Source: Alentia gelatinosa
Lineage: Eukaryota; Annelida; Polychaeta; Phyllodocida; Polynoidae
Length of the DNA stretch: 64,000 nt
Direction: 5' to 3'
Assembly: GCA_950022655.1 (NCBI GenBank)
Contig: OX465581.1
Coordinates: 107,119,125 to 107,183,124, forward strand
Of the stretch, positions 34,300 to 47,199 are shown in pieces. The notes below the pieces were generated by a model that was not told the origin of the DNA, ran no database searches, and worked only from the letters and a program-made list of their open reading frames with translations. The position numbers were made by a program, and so were the translations under genes. The stretch's first letter is position 1, and each line of letters starts with the position of its first letter.

Positions 34300-35780
34300 G
34301 ATAATTAGACATTCAACGCAAGTCCCGCGCATTGTTACACAAAATAGTTCCTATAATGCCCGTCAGGTGGCCGAAAAAGCCGTATTATCCTAGGAGATTC
34401 GGCTTTCCGGAATCTACTCAGTAGCGATCTGTACGCTCCATAGGCTTAGTATTAGGTGTGTAATAAAATCAAATGATCATCATAACCACTTTCCCAAAGG
34501 GAAAGCAGTCATTTAATTTGATGGCTGGTACATAAGTAGTGCATTTATATGGCTATTCTTTTATAACTCAATGGTTATATATAAAAAAAACTCCAATATG
34601 AGCTTCGAAGCAGGCACGAAGTAGGTCCAGGCTTTATTAAATTGAGATTCTGGAAGATCAAGATGACGGATCCTAAGAAATATAGGGGTCAGTTATCGGT
34701 AGCAGAAAAGACCTGCATGAAAATATATACACAAATACATGTGAACTTGTCAGGACGGAAGACGGAGACCTGTATTCATTAAGGTATAATATCCTCATGA
34801 TCTCAAAAGGTAGATGTACCTTTTACCCTTGAACAAAGCACGGACTTGTCCTTTTATAACGTGGTCATAGGTCTAGTATAATACAAATAGGATACATTTA
34901 CCCTTCTATTGCAAAGGCATGGTAACCATTTCTTTTAACACTAGGACTATGACATCTCTGCATGATGATTCAGGCGATTAAGATAGGATCAACTTAAGCA
35001 GGGAAAGGAGACATGTTTTGAATCGAGGAATTAGAGAGCAAGAAATTGAGTTGGGTATGAATACATGTGGATGTATTCAATGTAGGTGAGTAAGGATTCA
35101 AAGAGATCAGAAATATGCGAGGAGGTTCAACAGCTAGCCAGGTAGGCCCAGAAAGACAAACCATTAGCAGACACGAATCGAGAAGTTGATAGGATACATT
35201 GTTCATATTTGTATTCACCACCTGGAGGTCTTCATGATATAACTTGAGAAGCTGTTCTCGTCCTACCTCACTGGATCATCTATTAAAAGTACCAATATGG
35301 GTTCCAACTCTCATGAAACCACACAGCTATTTAACTACCGAGAGATTTAAAAAGGATGAAAACTATAATGCATATAGATTACACCAATGATCAAGGACGT
35401 TAGATCTATTGCCTAACTGATAACACCTATCACCATACATATATGGAGAAGCTGGGTTCTGAAATACACATTACACTCTAATGAGAATACTAACTCTCAT
35501 GAGAATATTTTAGTTCATTAACTATATTATTTCAGGGAAACGTCTACATAAGATAAGTATATAAGGTCTATACTTGACCTTTCTTTATCCGTCTCCCACA
35601 TAATGAATGGTAACGATTATCAAACACGATCCTTTCGAGATGGGTCCCTCAATTGGGTCCAACTTTTACTATAGACAGTATACGACAATATCATATAAAG
35701 CATGCAGAAAAGTTGAGCGAGGTAGGAAAACGAATAACCTCCTATAGGCTTCCCTTTCGCTAATAGTAAAACCCTACAAG
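34300..35780. other. AT-rich spacer
   Basis: No gene recognised. A short hairpin-like stretch at 34375-34415 (GCCGAAAAAGCC, GATTCGGCTTTCC) is noted. Confidence 0.35.
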
Positions 35781-37015
35781 ACAGCTCCAGTTGGCTGTGG
35801 GCTCAATAGAGGATATTAGGACACGGCCAGGACGGACCCCTTCCATCCAACCTGCCGTCCTCGTGGCACCTTTCACCACACAAAGAACAACGTGGAGGAG
35901 GCACGCCCTGGAGGAGCTGCGCTGTGTCAGACTGCACGAAGGGCCTCCTCCTGGAGGACCAGTCCCCCAGACACGGGGGCCCCGGGCATGACGGATGGCT
36001 GTCCGGTCAGGGGTGAGGGTAAACGCGGCCTGCTGCTCAGGGCCTGTCCCAGCACGCAACAATATAGATGGTGGCGTCCTCCTGGCGCTCCTCCACGGCG
36101 GGGTAAACCCTCAGCGGCCCGTGCTGTGTAATGGGCGCCATGCACGGTACAGACCGATGCACTCACATATACCCAAGCAAGAGGGTGGAAGTAAAACAAG
36201 CCCTAACCTAGGGTCTCAGGGTAACATCCGCGCCATTACGCGATACCCCTAATCACTGGCTCTTAATATATGGTTAGGGACACTCATATTCAGACAGAAT
36301 AGACCTAGGAACCGCCATCCGAGAACATCTTTGAAATTGATGGATCTGACGTCACTGGCTCTAGCTAAACAGGGATCAGGCTGGTAGAGTTTCTCCCGTG
36401 CAGGTTGGAGAAGGGGGCGGGCGAGTAGGGATGGATTTCAGATTTCAATACCCCCTTCCACCACTCCCATCCCGTGGTCAACGCCTGACCCCTTCTGCTG
36501 ACGAAGGGCCCATGTATACCTCATTTGGACAGCGCGCTAGCCGGCCGGTGACCCGGGCGGACGGGCAGGGGAGAGCGAGGGGGCGGCGTTAGGTCCGGGA
36601 TTTGTTAGCGGCAGCGGCGAACTTGTCTTCATCAGGTCGGGTCCAGATAGAGTCGCTGTCATCTGGCCGTTCCGGGCGCCGACCCCGAGCCAATCCCGGC
36701 CGGGCCCTGCCGCCGGGGCCCCAACCTGCCCCGTCCCCCCTAATTGGATTTAGAAGGCTAGAGTTGAGCGTGGCGGGGCTCGGGTTCTGGCCCCATCTCG
36801 TCTCTGCCATCACGCCCTTTCCATACGGCCATCTATCATCCATCGGAGCTGGCGTCTTACCCCACCTCCTCTCTTGTCCCTGCAGAATGAGGCCGGCCCA
36901 AATCTCACCCGGCACCAGCCAGCCGGGGTGCAGGATGAGAGCAGGAGGGGGTGGGACCAGGGGCGGAGTGAGGTGTCCAGAGGAGGAAGAGATGGGATGT
37001 GGGTATGAAGGGTAG
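35780..37015. other. paired GC islands
   Basis: GC-rich at about 35800-36250 and 36390-37010. Frames of up to 183 codons cross it and are GC-driven. It has no GAGCWGCTC copies, unlike islands elsewhere in the window. Confidence 0.5.
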
Positions 37016-37064
37016 GGTTTACAAGAAAAATTCAACCAGGAAGATATTGGGGTCGTCGTAAGTA

Positions 37065-37600
37065 GTGTGGAAACGTTTGGTGTGGGGGCGGGGCTGTTGT
37101 CCATATTGGTGGTATAGTGATATGACAGGATGGTAGGCATAGTAGTTTATGGAAAGTAAGATGAGGTGATGGAGATCAAATTGTCAGAGCGGCGAGACTT
37201 GGGAGGAAGTTAAATGTAGTAGTTTACTTACAGTAAGCCTAGGGATGGACAGATTTTGATAAATTGGTGGAAGTTATGCTTAGGCATACCTGTGTATGAA
37301 AAGTAAGATAAAGTGACTCATCGGACAAAGATTGGACAGTGACAGAGGAAAGTGGTGCATAGTAGACAGAGCAGTATAGGGAAATGTAGATTAGGTGATG
37401 GCGAAAATGTTAGAAAGCAACGTGAAGGCGTGCTGGGGTGATGGACATAGTGGTATATGATAAGTAAGATAAGGTCATGGACTAGAACATGGTATGTATA
37501 GACAACGAAGAAGGTGACGGGAGTAACTGTAGTTTACGGAAAGTAAGGTAAGGTACGGTCAAATACAAAATGACAAACAATATGCTGTTCAGATTCATAG
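37065..37600 (+). repeat. degenerate tandem array, unit about 78 bp
   Basis: A diverged motif, roughly AGTAGTTTATGGAAAGTAAG then RTRAGGTGATGGA, recurs at about 37140, 37216, 37289, 37370, 37449 and 37528, spaced 73-81 bp. The strand is G/A-rich and C-poor. This looks like an old minisatellite. Confidence 0.5.
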
Positions 37601-38190
37601 ATGGAATCAAATAGTGTTGTGGTGAGGTACGGCAATGATAAATGTTCAGAGGCGAAAAAATGTTGTGACAATATCAGATTTGAGGGTCAGTGAGGGACAG
37701 TGACATGATGCAAGAAAATGAAAGAGTGTAAAAAATTAAACGATAGTGTATGGATCAGAAAGAGGAGACTGCCTTAACCATCGAAGAGTTTAAGGTGTTA
37801 TGTAGGTAGGGTGCACTGAGGACTACTCGCAGCAGAGGATGAAAATGGCAGAGAAAAGAAGGGAAATCGTGATAAAGTCAAAGTGATGTATGAGGATTGA
37901 GTGAGTATGGAGCGACTAGGTAATGGTAGAGTCATACTGCTTTTCTGTAATCTCATCTCACAGATTCGATTTCCATAAGATATGATCCTGGATGTTCATG
38001 CAGCATAAAACACCATCACCATCACCCAACCTCTAATAGAAAAGAAGAAGAGGTGAGGAAAGATGGGTACAGTTTTGGACGACAGATGTGATACCCGAAG
38101 GTTTGGGGATAATGTGATGACCAGGGAATGGTGGAAAAGAGTAGAGGAAGGTAAATTATTTCTGAGGTTAAGGACCACTGGAGCAAAAGT
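37600..38190. other. G/A-skewed unique sequence
   Basis: No gene recognised. The purine-rich composition continues from the degenerate array into the GGA array. Confidence 0.35.
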
Positions 38191-38197
38191 GAGGAAT

Positions 38198-38449
38198 AGG
38201 AGGAGTAGGAGGAGTAGGAGGAGGAGGAGGAGGAGGGGGAGGAGGAGGAGGAGGAGTAGGAGGAGTAGGAGGAGGAGGAGGAGGAGGGGGAGGAGGAGGA
38301 GGAGGAGTAGGAGGAGTAGGAGGAGGAGGAGGAGGAGGGGGAGGAGGAGGAGGAGGAGGAGGAGGAAGAGGAGGGGGAGGAGGAGGAGGAGGAGGAGGAG
38401 GAGGAGGAGGAGGAGGAGGAGGAGGAGGAGGGGAGGGGGTAGGGGAGGT
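38198..38449 (+). repeat. (GGA)n array with 51-bp higher-order unit
   Basis: GGA repeats interrupted by paired TAG triplets at 38206/38215, 38257/38266 and 38308/38317, exactly 51 bp apart, with GGGGGA interruptions in the same phase. The right third is nearly pure GGA. The poly-Arg and poly-Leu frames are artefacts of the repeat. Confidence 0.9.
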
Positions 38450-38569
38450 ATGTAGGGATAGGAATAGGAGGAAGATGTATGAAGGATCAAGGAGTGTAGT
38501 GTTTTCAGGGAAGGGGGGAAACGAAATATGGTAGCGTGTGAAGCGATAGCGTCAGGGTAAGACGCAGAG

Positions 38570-39730
38570 GGGGTTAGATGTTGCTGGGGGCTAGGCGGGT
38601 AGTGGTAGTGGTGGTGGTGTGCGGGGGAGGGGTAAAATCGGCGTGGTCTGTATCCGACCCCCGGCCCACACTACGGCATAAAACCGACACCGCACTAACA
38701 GAATAACAACTGGCGCCCCTGGGCTCCAGCAAGCGTTAGCTGTACAGCGCCTGTGTGACGCATTGACCCCATCCCCAGGCGCCGCTGTCCCCGAGAAATG
38801 CCTTAACAGCCGGCCTTAACGCTCACCAATAGTGACCACTGTTGACCGGCGCCTTCCCAGTCCACATCACTTGACACTCTTCCCGGCTGATGTCCCCCTC
38901 AGCCGTCGCCACCAATCTGCACCCTATTCGCCTTCCCACCCCTAGCCTCCTCCAGGGCGCCACTCCCCCCACACCACCCCCTGGTGTTTGGGGCATTCAT
39001 CCTGCACCCCGGGCAGGTTTTGACGCCCAAATATCATTTCCTGCAGCGGAGCGCGGGGCCGAGATCTACCTGGACTGGGCCGGGGGGTGGGGGGTGGGGG
39101 GTCGGGGTAGGGCAATGCGGGAGAGCTGTCTGCGGACGCGTGGAGCAGTATGGAGCAGCGCTAAGCAGATCAGGGCTCTGGGTGCGGATTGGTGTTGTCA
39201 GCGGTCGACCACAGTGAGCGCGCGGCACACAGAAGCCTCGCCCGGTGACGCGTGCCACCTTGTAGGTACGGCGCGGGTCGCGTTACGCCCGACAGGCCCC
39301 GGTATGAGTCAGGGCCTCCGCGCCGCATCCGCCCGGCGTGCCACTGACAGCACCGCACGGCCACAATGCAGAGAACAATGCCCGCCCTGGAGCCAGGTGT
39401 CGGCCGTCATTAGGCCTCTGTCAGGCCGCGTACTTGGTCCGCTTCTCACCCCCGGGAGACGGACCCACCTCCCCCGCACCCGCTCCCATCACCCGCGCCT
39501 GTCGCACTCACATCCACCCCTCACCCCCACCAGCACACCGACCGCGCCCAACGACAACAAATCTCATTGCTACACACACCATTGTGATTGACTCCAGTGA
39601 CCGCCCTGCCTATATACTAGCGACACGCGGGAGTCGGGAGATTTCTGTCCTACAGAGGTTGTTCAATCAGGGCAGGGGGAATTGCGGTGAGGGTCGTATG
39701 GGTGGGTGTAAAGGGGGCATGCACATCCAG
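38570..39730. other. GC/CpG island
   Basis: Long GC-rich stretch, densest at 38880-39560. The largest frame (233 codons, plus) is proline/arginine-rich with no domain and is probably non-coding. GGAGCAGTATGGAGCAGCGC near 39141 resembles half-sites of the recurrent 9-mer, but there is no exact copy. Confidence 0.55.
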
Positions 39731-42570
39731 GATTAACTCAATCCCTCCAGAGGGTGCCCGGAGTAGGTTCAGCGTGTAACAGGTGTCTCCTGAGTGCCAC
39801 AGCATAAAGTGGTGCCCTCTGCGATATCACATGAACTGAATATTCCCTATATAACTACTGGTATGGAAGTGAAGTAAACTACTACGAATTGGGGTGATTC
39901 TAAAGGAGTTCTAAGTAAAGAGTTGATAATCTTTTTCATATCAAAGAAATAGCTTTGACTTCAATGCCACAAGACATAAATTTAGTGACTCTAGGTAAGG
40001 GGATGCTTAGTTACTGCTACCTTGTGAGTTAGGTGTTTACACACATACCTCTTGGAGTCAGTACCCAAAACCTAACTTGAATTTATTGGTATATAATTAG
40101 CCTTAGACTAGGAAATTCCCAGACAGTATTGACCTACATTCAACATTTGATCGCTGGATGTTGATAAAGATGTGAGTGAGTGCCAGTTTCCTCCATTTCT
40201 ATTGTGGTATATGGATCTGGGAGTACCTAAGCTTCGATCTTTGCCCCAGGAATCTCTTTCAGAAACCTCTCTGGTAGTTGAATCAGGACCGAAAAACACG
40301 GTAATTCACAGAGACAAAGTCTTGACTAAGGTAGACCGAGTATAGGAACATCAAGCGGGAGACACAAGAGAGAGTAACGTGATGCTGAGAGGTGGGTGTC
40401 ATGTCAGAAAACATATCGGTCGAGATGAACAGTTGGGTTAATTCTTTAAGGAGGTGCCGGTGGGAGCGGGCTTGAATCATCGTCAAAACTACACAGATAT
40501 CCCCTCCTAGGTGCAGAAAATTGATGACGGTTTTACTATGACATCATATATAAAATTGATTGGATACATATCACAGATGGAAATTCACATGGTAACCCTT
40601 TAAAGGAAGGTAAAAATCTTATGCTAATTGTTATCAATTATAACTTATTTATTACAAACCAGAATCCTTTCTGCAGTATAGCTATTTATATCTCCAACAA
40701 ATATTGCCTATACCACCCCCTCCCCTCTCTACTCCAATTACCCACATATCTTTTAGGTTCAAACTTATTTTCAATTTGTACTATAGTAGGATGATTATTC
40801 AGCATTATCCTCACCATGTGGATCAAAGGAGAGCTAGTTAGCTGACTCCTGGTGCCATGTCAAGCGACACTTAATCATTCCTTTGTCACATCCTTAGTTA
40901 AATCAATGGGTGTTCTAAGGAGTCCCGTCTTTTACAGATAAAAGTATCTAGGTCATCAAGAGTGGAGACTCCTATATTATCAAGCAGGTTCATGATGTAT
41001 GTATGAAAATATCCCGATGCGTGAACTGGCCCTGCCTGAAACCTGACTGTCGCGAGAACTGCCCTCTGTAGCTAGCACATTTAAGAGACTATGTGGGTAA
41101 TGTGACTAGGCGTCTCAACGCAAGGAGGACATGTTATCAAAATAATATTGAATCCAAAAGATAGTCATGGAAGTCATAGTGGATAGAAATTGGTGTATGG
41201 AAATAGATGCCAACGTCGGTATATTGTAAAGGGCTGAAACATACAGCCTCTTTAAATTGTGCTTGAGTATACAGTATATCATATAAAAAACTCTGTACAA
41301 TTGTATTGCATCAATAAAGACATTTTTGAAAAATAATTCTTTTAAAGAATCCAAGGCAGAAGGGCCAAAGATTCTTATCAACTTTTTAAGAAACAAAGAG
41401 GTATGGGTGTGTTAGCCTACAGACAAATAACCAATATTTATCCCGGACTAGTAGTCTTTCAGTAATAGACTATAGCAACAACACCCACGGACATATCACG
41501 GCGAGATCGAATCATTGCGGCGAAGATGACAAACAAGCAAGAAATACAGAGACAAGGCTAAGCACGACTGAAGGAGCACTGAGGTCAAAACGGTTACAGC
41601 AATGCGAAGTTGGGCGATTAAAGTTAGGGTACAACGACTGTAAAATGAAGTTGGACCAAGGTCTGTAAGTAAGTCAACATCTCCCTGCCATTTATACATT
41701 CTTTCCACAGCAACGTGGGCACATTCAATTCCTTAAAAGGAGGCACAGATCTACGTCGCTATTATATGTGAAAATCAGTTTTTAAAATGAATAAGTCCGT
41801 CTCTGTACCAAAAAGCTTCTTTCGCACTGCATTGAATGAAATGCCGAAATCTTATAGATAGAAGGTTGACACTTTTGGTTTCAACTCAACGCAGGTAAAA
41901 ACATCCCTTGAACTAGATTAACCAGATGGTTCGCATCCTACATGGGACCTGTCAATGGTAAGCCTTGATTGAAACTCAGTATACATAATTATACAGTTTT
42001 AACTGTTTTTAGATAACTAATCAAACACACTGACAATGGTTTTCAAAGTATCTGTAAAACATGTACTCAGGAAAAAAACCCGTTAGATATCACCACAACT
42101 GACTGAACCACGAAATACCATTTGTACAGCTCGCCGTTTGATGAGCTAAAGGTTGCTCTGCACTGAAGACGATCGAACGAGAAGAGGAAAACAGCCAGAA
42201 GACACTTCGTGATTGCATGACTCGGCCAAGAAAAATCAAAGAGGAAGTCTCACAGAGTTCCGTAACCCCTTTCAAAGACGTGCACACAATAACGTGGTTT
42301 ACAATGAAATGCACTGACTGTTCAAACCGCCTATACGCCATGTGGAAGACGGCTTGAATTGCTTTGAAAGGTAGCAAACCGGGATCCATCACAAAGGTTG
42401 TAACCCCAGACGGGACTGTAATCAGGACGTCATGCTACGAAATGCTCTCAACAAAGGTCGGCTTTCTTCTCCATTCCTCCGACTCGCTGCTTAAATTGTC
42501 ACACGAGGCGGCATGTCTGAAAACGCCGATTTTGAAATACCATTAGGAAACATTTTATTTGTCATGTAAA
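39730..42570. other. AT-rich spacer, unannotated
   Basis: No gene recognised. At 42144-42357 (plus) a 70-codon frame reads TIEREEENSQKTLRDCMTRP and CTDCSNRLYAMWKT. It looks more protein-like than its surroundings and may be a mobile-element or exon remnant, but I cannot assign a family. Confidence 0.35.
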
Positions 42571-42840
42571 ATGGGCACCATCACGTGTGTTGGTGTGTCT
42601 GTACATGTGGATATGTGTGTGTGGTGGGGGTGGGAGGGAGGGGTTGACGTCGCGGCCCACAGTGCCCCCGTGACAGCCACAGGCAGCGAGCAGCTCCCTG
42701 AAACGTAGCGAGCTGCTCCTCTGCCGCTCGATCTGTTCCGTGCTGTTTTAGCCCCGACCCTCGCCACTTCCACACATGCCATCGACTCATAAAGCCCAGT
42801 TTGACGGCCCGAATAACTCACACAAACCGCACGCGAAGGA
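42570..42840. other. GC islet with a GAGCWGCTC pair
   Basis: GAGCAGCTC at 42688 and GAGCTGCTC at 42710 (22 bp apart) lie within GC-rich sequence in an AT-rich surround. Confidence 0.6.
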
Positions 42841-43430
42841 CTTTAGGTTACAAACATTTCTATTTTTTACTTTTCTATATAAAATTTCGAAGTATTTCAT
42901 CCCAAACCTTCCAAAGAATGATGTCTAAATTCGAAAACATAATTCTAAACTATGATAACATATGACAGAAGTACATAGTATGTGCATTAGATATGATGAA
43001 ATACTGCAATTCTGTTGTTTAAATCTCATGGTGTTCCAGAAGAGACAACTTGTTAGTACTCTGTCAGTTTGAACTCAGGAAATCTCACTATCGTTAACTG
43101 TGTTGGTCAAAACCGATTAAAGGGATTACTCCGCAATTACTTCTCACAGGAGGAGCTACTGGTGGTAATTCCCTGTCGCGGTCAAACAGTATGAATGACG
43201 ACCAATGAATCATTATTACTACGTATTTTTTGGCTTCTCTTTTGTCTCAGCATAATCTACCTATGTTAAACGTTAACTAATAATGACAAGTCAGTCCTTA
43301 CTGCAGTACAAGCCAAGCTTTATTCTGTGTGCCTAACAGATACTTTGGCAGGTTTGAAAAAAGAAAACAACGCAAAAACAACCACAAACACAAACATATG
43401 ATGAAAGCGTCCATTGTTCACAAATATAAA
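42840..43430. other. AT-rich spacer
   Basis: No feature recognised. Confidence 0.3.
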
Positions 43431-43437
43431 TGGAGAA

Positions 43438-43610
43438 CACGAAAGAGAGAGAAAGAGAGTCAGAAAGACAGAAAGACAGAGAGACAGAGAGCCAGAGAGC
43501 CAGAGAGAGACAGAGAGACAGAGAGACAGAGGCAGACAGAGAGAAGAGAAAGACAGACAGAGAGAGAGAGAGCAACAGAGTGGGAGAACAGAGAACAGAG
43601 GGAGGAGAGG
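43438..43610 (+). repeat. (AGAG/ACAG)n purine-rich simple repeat
   Basis: Imperfect GAGA/GACA repeat of about 170 bp. Its charged open frames (Arg/Glu-rich, or Leu/Ser-rich on the other strand) are repeat artefacts. Confidence 0.9.
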
Positions 43611-43779
43611 AATCGATAGAGGAATAAAAATTAACAGTTGGAAATTATAATCAGTAGGCAATGAATAGGAATAAAAAAAAGTCATATATTACACTGTGCA
43701 AATTCCCATAACTTGAATACATTCTCCTCTCAACATAGGAACTCATTTCTTCCACAGATATCACAATTGGCTCATTGTG

Positions 43780-44560
43780 GGTGGCACCACGAGCAGCTCA
43801 GTGTGGCTTGTATATTGGCGAGCAGCTCGCTCAGCTGAGTACCTCACATGGAGAGGCAGTGGTGAGCGCTTTGCCGCACGCAACCAAATTAAACGGCGTG
43901 CTTTGATTGTGATGACTTTTTAATGAGATGTGCCGGCCCCACCTATTGATGTATGGAGAGGCTGCGGCGGGAAAGTCGCTGTTCCCCCCGGAGGCTTGAT
44001 GGCTACTGGAGAGCCTCTTCCTCCCGGGTGGGAACAGGAGAGGGGTGCGTGTCAAGAGGCGGGATGTCAGGCTGGGAAGGCCGCTCTGACAGCGGGGTGA
44101 GGACACAGGGCCCGGCAGGCGGCACGTCAACCCCTCATCCGTCTTGCGCCGCACCCCCTCGCCCCACCCCATCTTCCCCTTCCTGCTCCCCGCCTCCTCC
44201 TCCTCTTCTTCCTGGCGGCACTGCCTCGTTAGTCCCCAACTCCAGGCGCCACGCTCGCAGAGAGCAACTCAACCACCAGGAAACATGCCTGTGTTTTCTA
44301 TGAGGATATTTTTCAGAGAGAAAGAGGAAAAAAAAGAATGGGACGATGAGGAGGATACCAGCCGAGAAAGATCCAGTTATTCTGGGCAATTAAGACGTAG
44401 TGGGTAGGTTTGAGGCCTGGAGGAGTCGGACAGAGTAGCAGTCAACCGTGGAGGAGCTACTCACAACCGTAGCACCCCCTGGTGACTGCTCCTGAGCAGC
44501 TCACTTGCACCTCTCCTCTCTATCAATGTCGAGAGCGAAGGAGTCCTGCTGGGGAGGGGG
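43780..44560. other. GC island with three GAGCWGCTC sites
   Basis: GAGCAGCTC at 43791, 43820 and 44494, and the variant GAGCTACTC at 44454. CpG-rich from 43960 to 44270. A weak CTCF-like site lies near 44473 (11 of 13). No exon recognised. Confidence 0.6.
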
Positions 44561-44619
44561 TTGGGGAAGGAGGTGGTCCCGTAGGAATGGGGAAAAAGGG
44601 ACCCAACACACGCAGAAAG

Positions 44620-44910
44620 CATCATCTTGCATGTCAGATATAAAAGACATTTCCATTTTAATCACGAGGCTTCGGATGACATAATGGTTCTAATTAACCA
44701 AATTATTTTTCCGGGTGGTGATTTATGCTACATGCCGAGCGGGAATTATGAGACAAATGAAGAATCTAGCCCAGTTTTACCGGAGGTAAAAAACGCTAAA
44801 TGACTTGCATTATTAGTAATGTTTACCTAGCGAATTGACAGGGCGGCCCATTTCTCAGTGCTCATTACCCGTGCTTAAATACCCTGCATCGGCATCCACA
44901 CTCATTTGTA
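44620..44910. other. candidate conserved non-coding element
   Basis: Balanced-composition unique sequence rich in homeodomain-type words (TCTAATTAACC, GGGAATTATGAG, TTGCATTATTAG) plus AATTGACAGG, which resembles a TALE (Meis/Pbx) site. It resembles developmental enhancers in style. This is inference from appearance only. Confidence 0.3.
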
Positions 44911-45790
44911 AGGGGAAAACCTCCTTGTCCAACCTTTTCTTTTGTGCATGTTTTTGTTTCTCTATTTCTGTGAGATATACAAAGGATGACAATTAAGGCC
45001 TGTTTCTCTCACAGAATTATTTCCTACGGACATGTCTCAGACTACAACGCCAGCGTCTAAGAGGGTTAGCACGAACTAGTTGATAAATGAGGGCGTACAT
45101 TTATAAATGGTAATGGGATGGCATGATATGCTGCTGCAAATAAAAATAATCCACGGTTATAACTTCTGTGTGTATGAGAGAAACAGGGTGTAAATATTTA
45201 GTCTATTGTATAGTGCCAAACAGTTGTCATCACCTGCCCCCTAAAGTCGGTGACGACCTGGATATGACAAGAATAAGAAAAGACACCCATATGTCATTCT
45301 CAGATGTTGACTGGAACAGCAAACCCCTGTACATGACAACTATGGAGATGCATTACTGAAGGCATACACAACTTGTAGCTTCCAAGCAATGTAGTGTTGT
45401 GTGACATCGAGGTCATATCACATGCTGTACACCTCATATGACGTGAAGATGGCAATATCATTTGGCCTACAATAGTAGGTGATTCAATACTAATTTGACT
45501 CAAGTACGATTGCTGGCAATTATGTGCCTGCTTACAATCATCTGCCTGGAGACCGTAAAAGACAGTTGCAATCATCGGAAATACAACATTGTATAGCGGT
45601 GGAATCAAGGCTATTTCACTAGCAGCCACGAGAGTAAAGATGGTATGGTCCTACTGCCCATAAACGTGTATTTCAATCTAAGATATATGATATTTATTGC
45701 AACCGCAGATTAAAATGCATATTGTAACAATTTACTTATTGATAAACATGCAAGGCTTAATTGCGTGCACCATCAGATTTTACTGCAGCC
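44910..45790. other. AT-rich spacer
   Basis: A 109-codon minus frame at 45300-45629 shows no recognisable domain or splice context. No feature recognised. Confidence 0.3.
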
Positions 45791-46160
45791 ACATCTGGGT
45801 ACGTATGGCCGCCGTGTACCCGGTGAAACGTGCCGCCCAGTCCGGACCCAGCCCTCCTCTTCCAGTAGGCGAGCCCGGCCCTGGAGACCCATCAGGAGAA
45901 GACCGGACGGGAGGAGGGTGTGGCTGGGCGCTGGATGCGGGCGCTCGGAGCGGCCACGCGTCACACGTGTAGCATCTATAATGTAGGCGCATCATTGTCC
46001 CTCTTTCATGTGTCAGGTTGCATCATGTGACGTGCGAGGCAGCGCGAAGCGAACGGCGCGATAACGGCATTGTTAGGGTGGTCAGTGCCGGGTCGCAAGC
46101 CATGCAGATTCCCCTTCCAACCACGCCTAGCCGGCCTCCGTTAGTTAACAATGACCACCG
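45790..46160. other. GC islet
   Basis: GC-rich, with CACGTG-like CACACGTG near 45963 and GTGGTCAGTGCCGGG near 46078. No exon recognised. Confidence 0.45.
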
Positions 46161-46229
46161 ATTCAACCCTTACGTCCATGGTCGCCCTGAGACTTTCCAC
46201 TGGTCCTACCACCAACCTACCTATGTCAC

Positions 46230-46620
46230 ATCTCTGCCCCTGGCCTTTGTATCAACCTATGTTTTCTTCCCTGCCCTGGTCCTGCCATCAGCCTTTGTTT
46301 CACCTCTGTCCCTGCTCATTCTAACCACGGCAATTGCCCTGCTTTGGTTCTGCCATCAGCCATTGCCGAATCCCTGCCCCTGCTACAACAAGCGACCAAA
46401 GCCATGTTACAAACCCATGTCCTGCCATCAGATGTCTCCAATCACAACGTGTAACCATGCTATCAGCCCATTCCAGCTCCCGATCCTTGGCACTGTTACC
46501 AGCACCTACCCTATCAGTATCTGTTATACTGCCATCAATCAGTCCCTACCCCATCAGTACAACTAGTCCTGCCATTAACCCATACCCTATCCTCCCCCCC
46601 CCCCGTACTATTGTCAGCTC
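46230..46620 (+). repeat. degenerate CTGCCATCA-type tandem repeat
   Basis: CTGCCATCA recurs near 46281, 46349, 46423 and 46532 with intermediate diverged copies (CATGCTATCAGCCC, CCTGCCATTAACCC). It is pyrimidine-rich and ends in a C-run. A 182-codon plus frame covers most of it. Repeat drift explains this better than a gene. Confidence 0.45.
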
Positions 46621-46960
46621 CCAACCCTATCTTTACCTTTGGTTCACTGCTCTACCGTTTGGAATAGTGTCATCAGAAGGTCAATAAACGTACAGGTGAT
46701 GATTTTGCCATGCCCTAAGGTAACTCAGAACATTACATGTCGATAACATAATCTGTGTCACCTTGACGCACTTCATATTGGGTAGATCTACATGACATAA
46801 TTTTCTCCAAATATGTAGCAAAGAAAACAATTAGGTTTCCATAATGTCATAAACAGAACAGGAAAGTTAACTGCTAGCAATGGTAAACCTAGCATGCCTC
46901 ACAACTCAATAGTTCTGAAAACAGACTGTTTAAGGTATTCATGCTGAAGTATTGGATGAA
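46620..46960. other. AT-rich spacer
   Basis: No feature recognised. Confidence 0.3.
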
Positions 46961-47177
46961 AGATTATGAGGTGTGACGTGCCCTCTTTGTGGTTCTGGTG
47001 CGCGAGCTGTCATTTCCACTTTTGGCGGGAGTTTTCCCACAAAACACACGAGCTTCCTGGACAAATGTCGTCTGGTTCGCGAACCGGTAGCCGCTAATGC
47101 TAACCAAACAGGTCGCTGACGTCCGCGATGTCAGTGTCAACCGCGCGACGTCCATCTAATTCTATTTCGCGTGACGG

Positions 47178-47190
47178 CCACGAGGTGGCG
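47178..47190 (+). promoter_or_regulatory. CTCF-like site beside NRF1 site
   Basis: CCACGAGGTGGCG matches the CCACNAGGTGGCG form of the CTCF core. Confidence 0.4.
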
Positions 47191-47199
47191 GTAGGACGG

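Noticed and set aside
36520..36540. REST/NRSE-like half site GGACAGCGC
   Set aside because: The second half-site (TCAGCACC) is absent at canonical or alternative spacing.
37996..38490. Poly-leucine (minus) and poly-arginine (plus) frames
   Set aside because: Direct translation of the GGA repeat.
38890..39591. 233-codon plus-strand frame, longest in the window
   Set aside because: It lies in a CpG island where stops are rare, is Pro/Arg/Thr-rich with no domain, and other frames are open over the same stretch.
43320..43685. Leu/Ser-rich and Arg/Glu-rich frames
   Set aside because: Translation of the GAGA/GACA simple repeat.
46018..46566. 182-codon plus-strand frame
   Set aside because: It covers a degenerate CTGCCATCA repeat and looks like pyrimidine-rich drift. 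No domain recognised.
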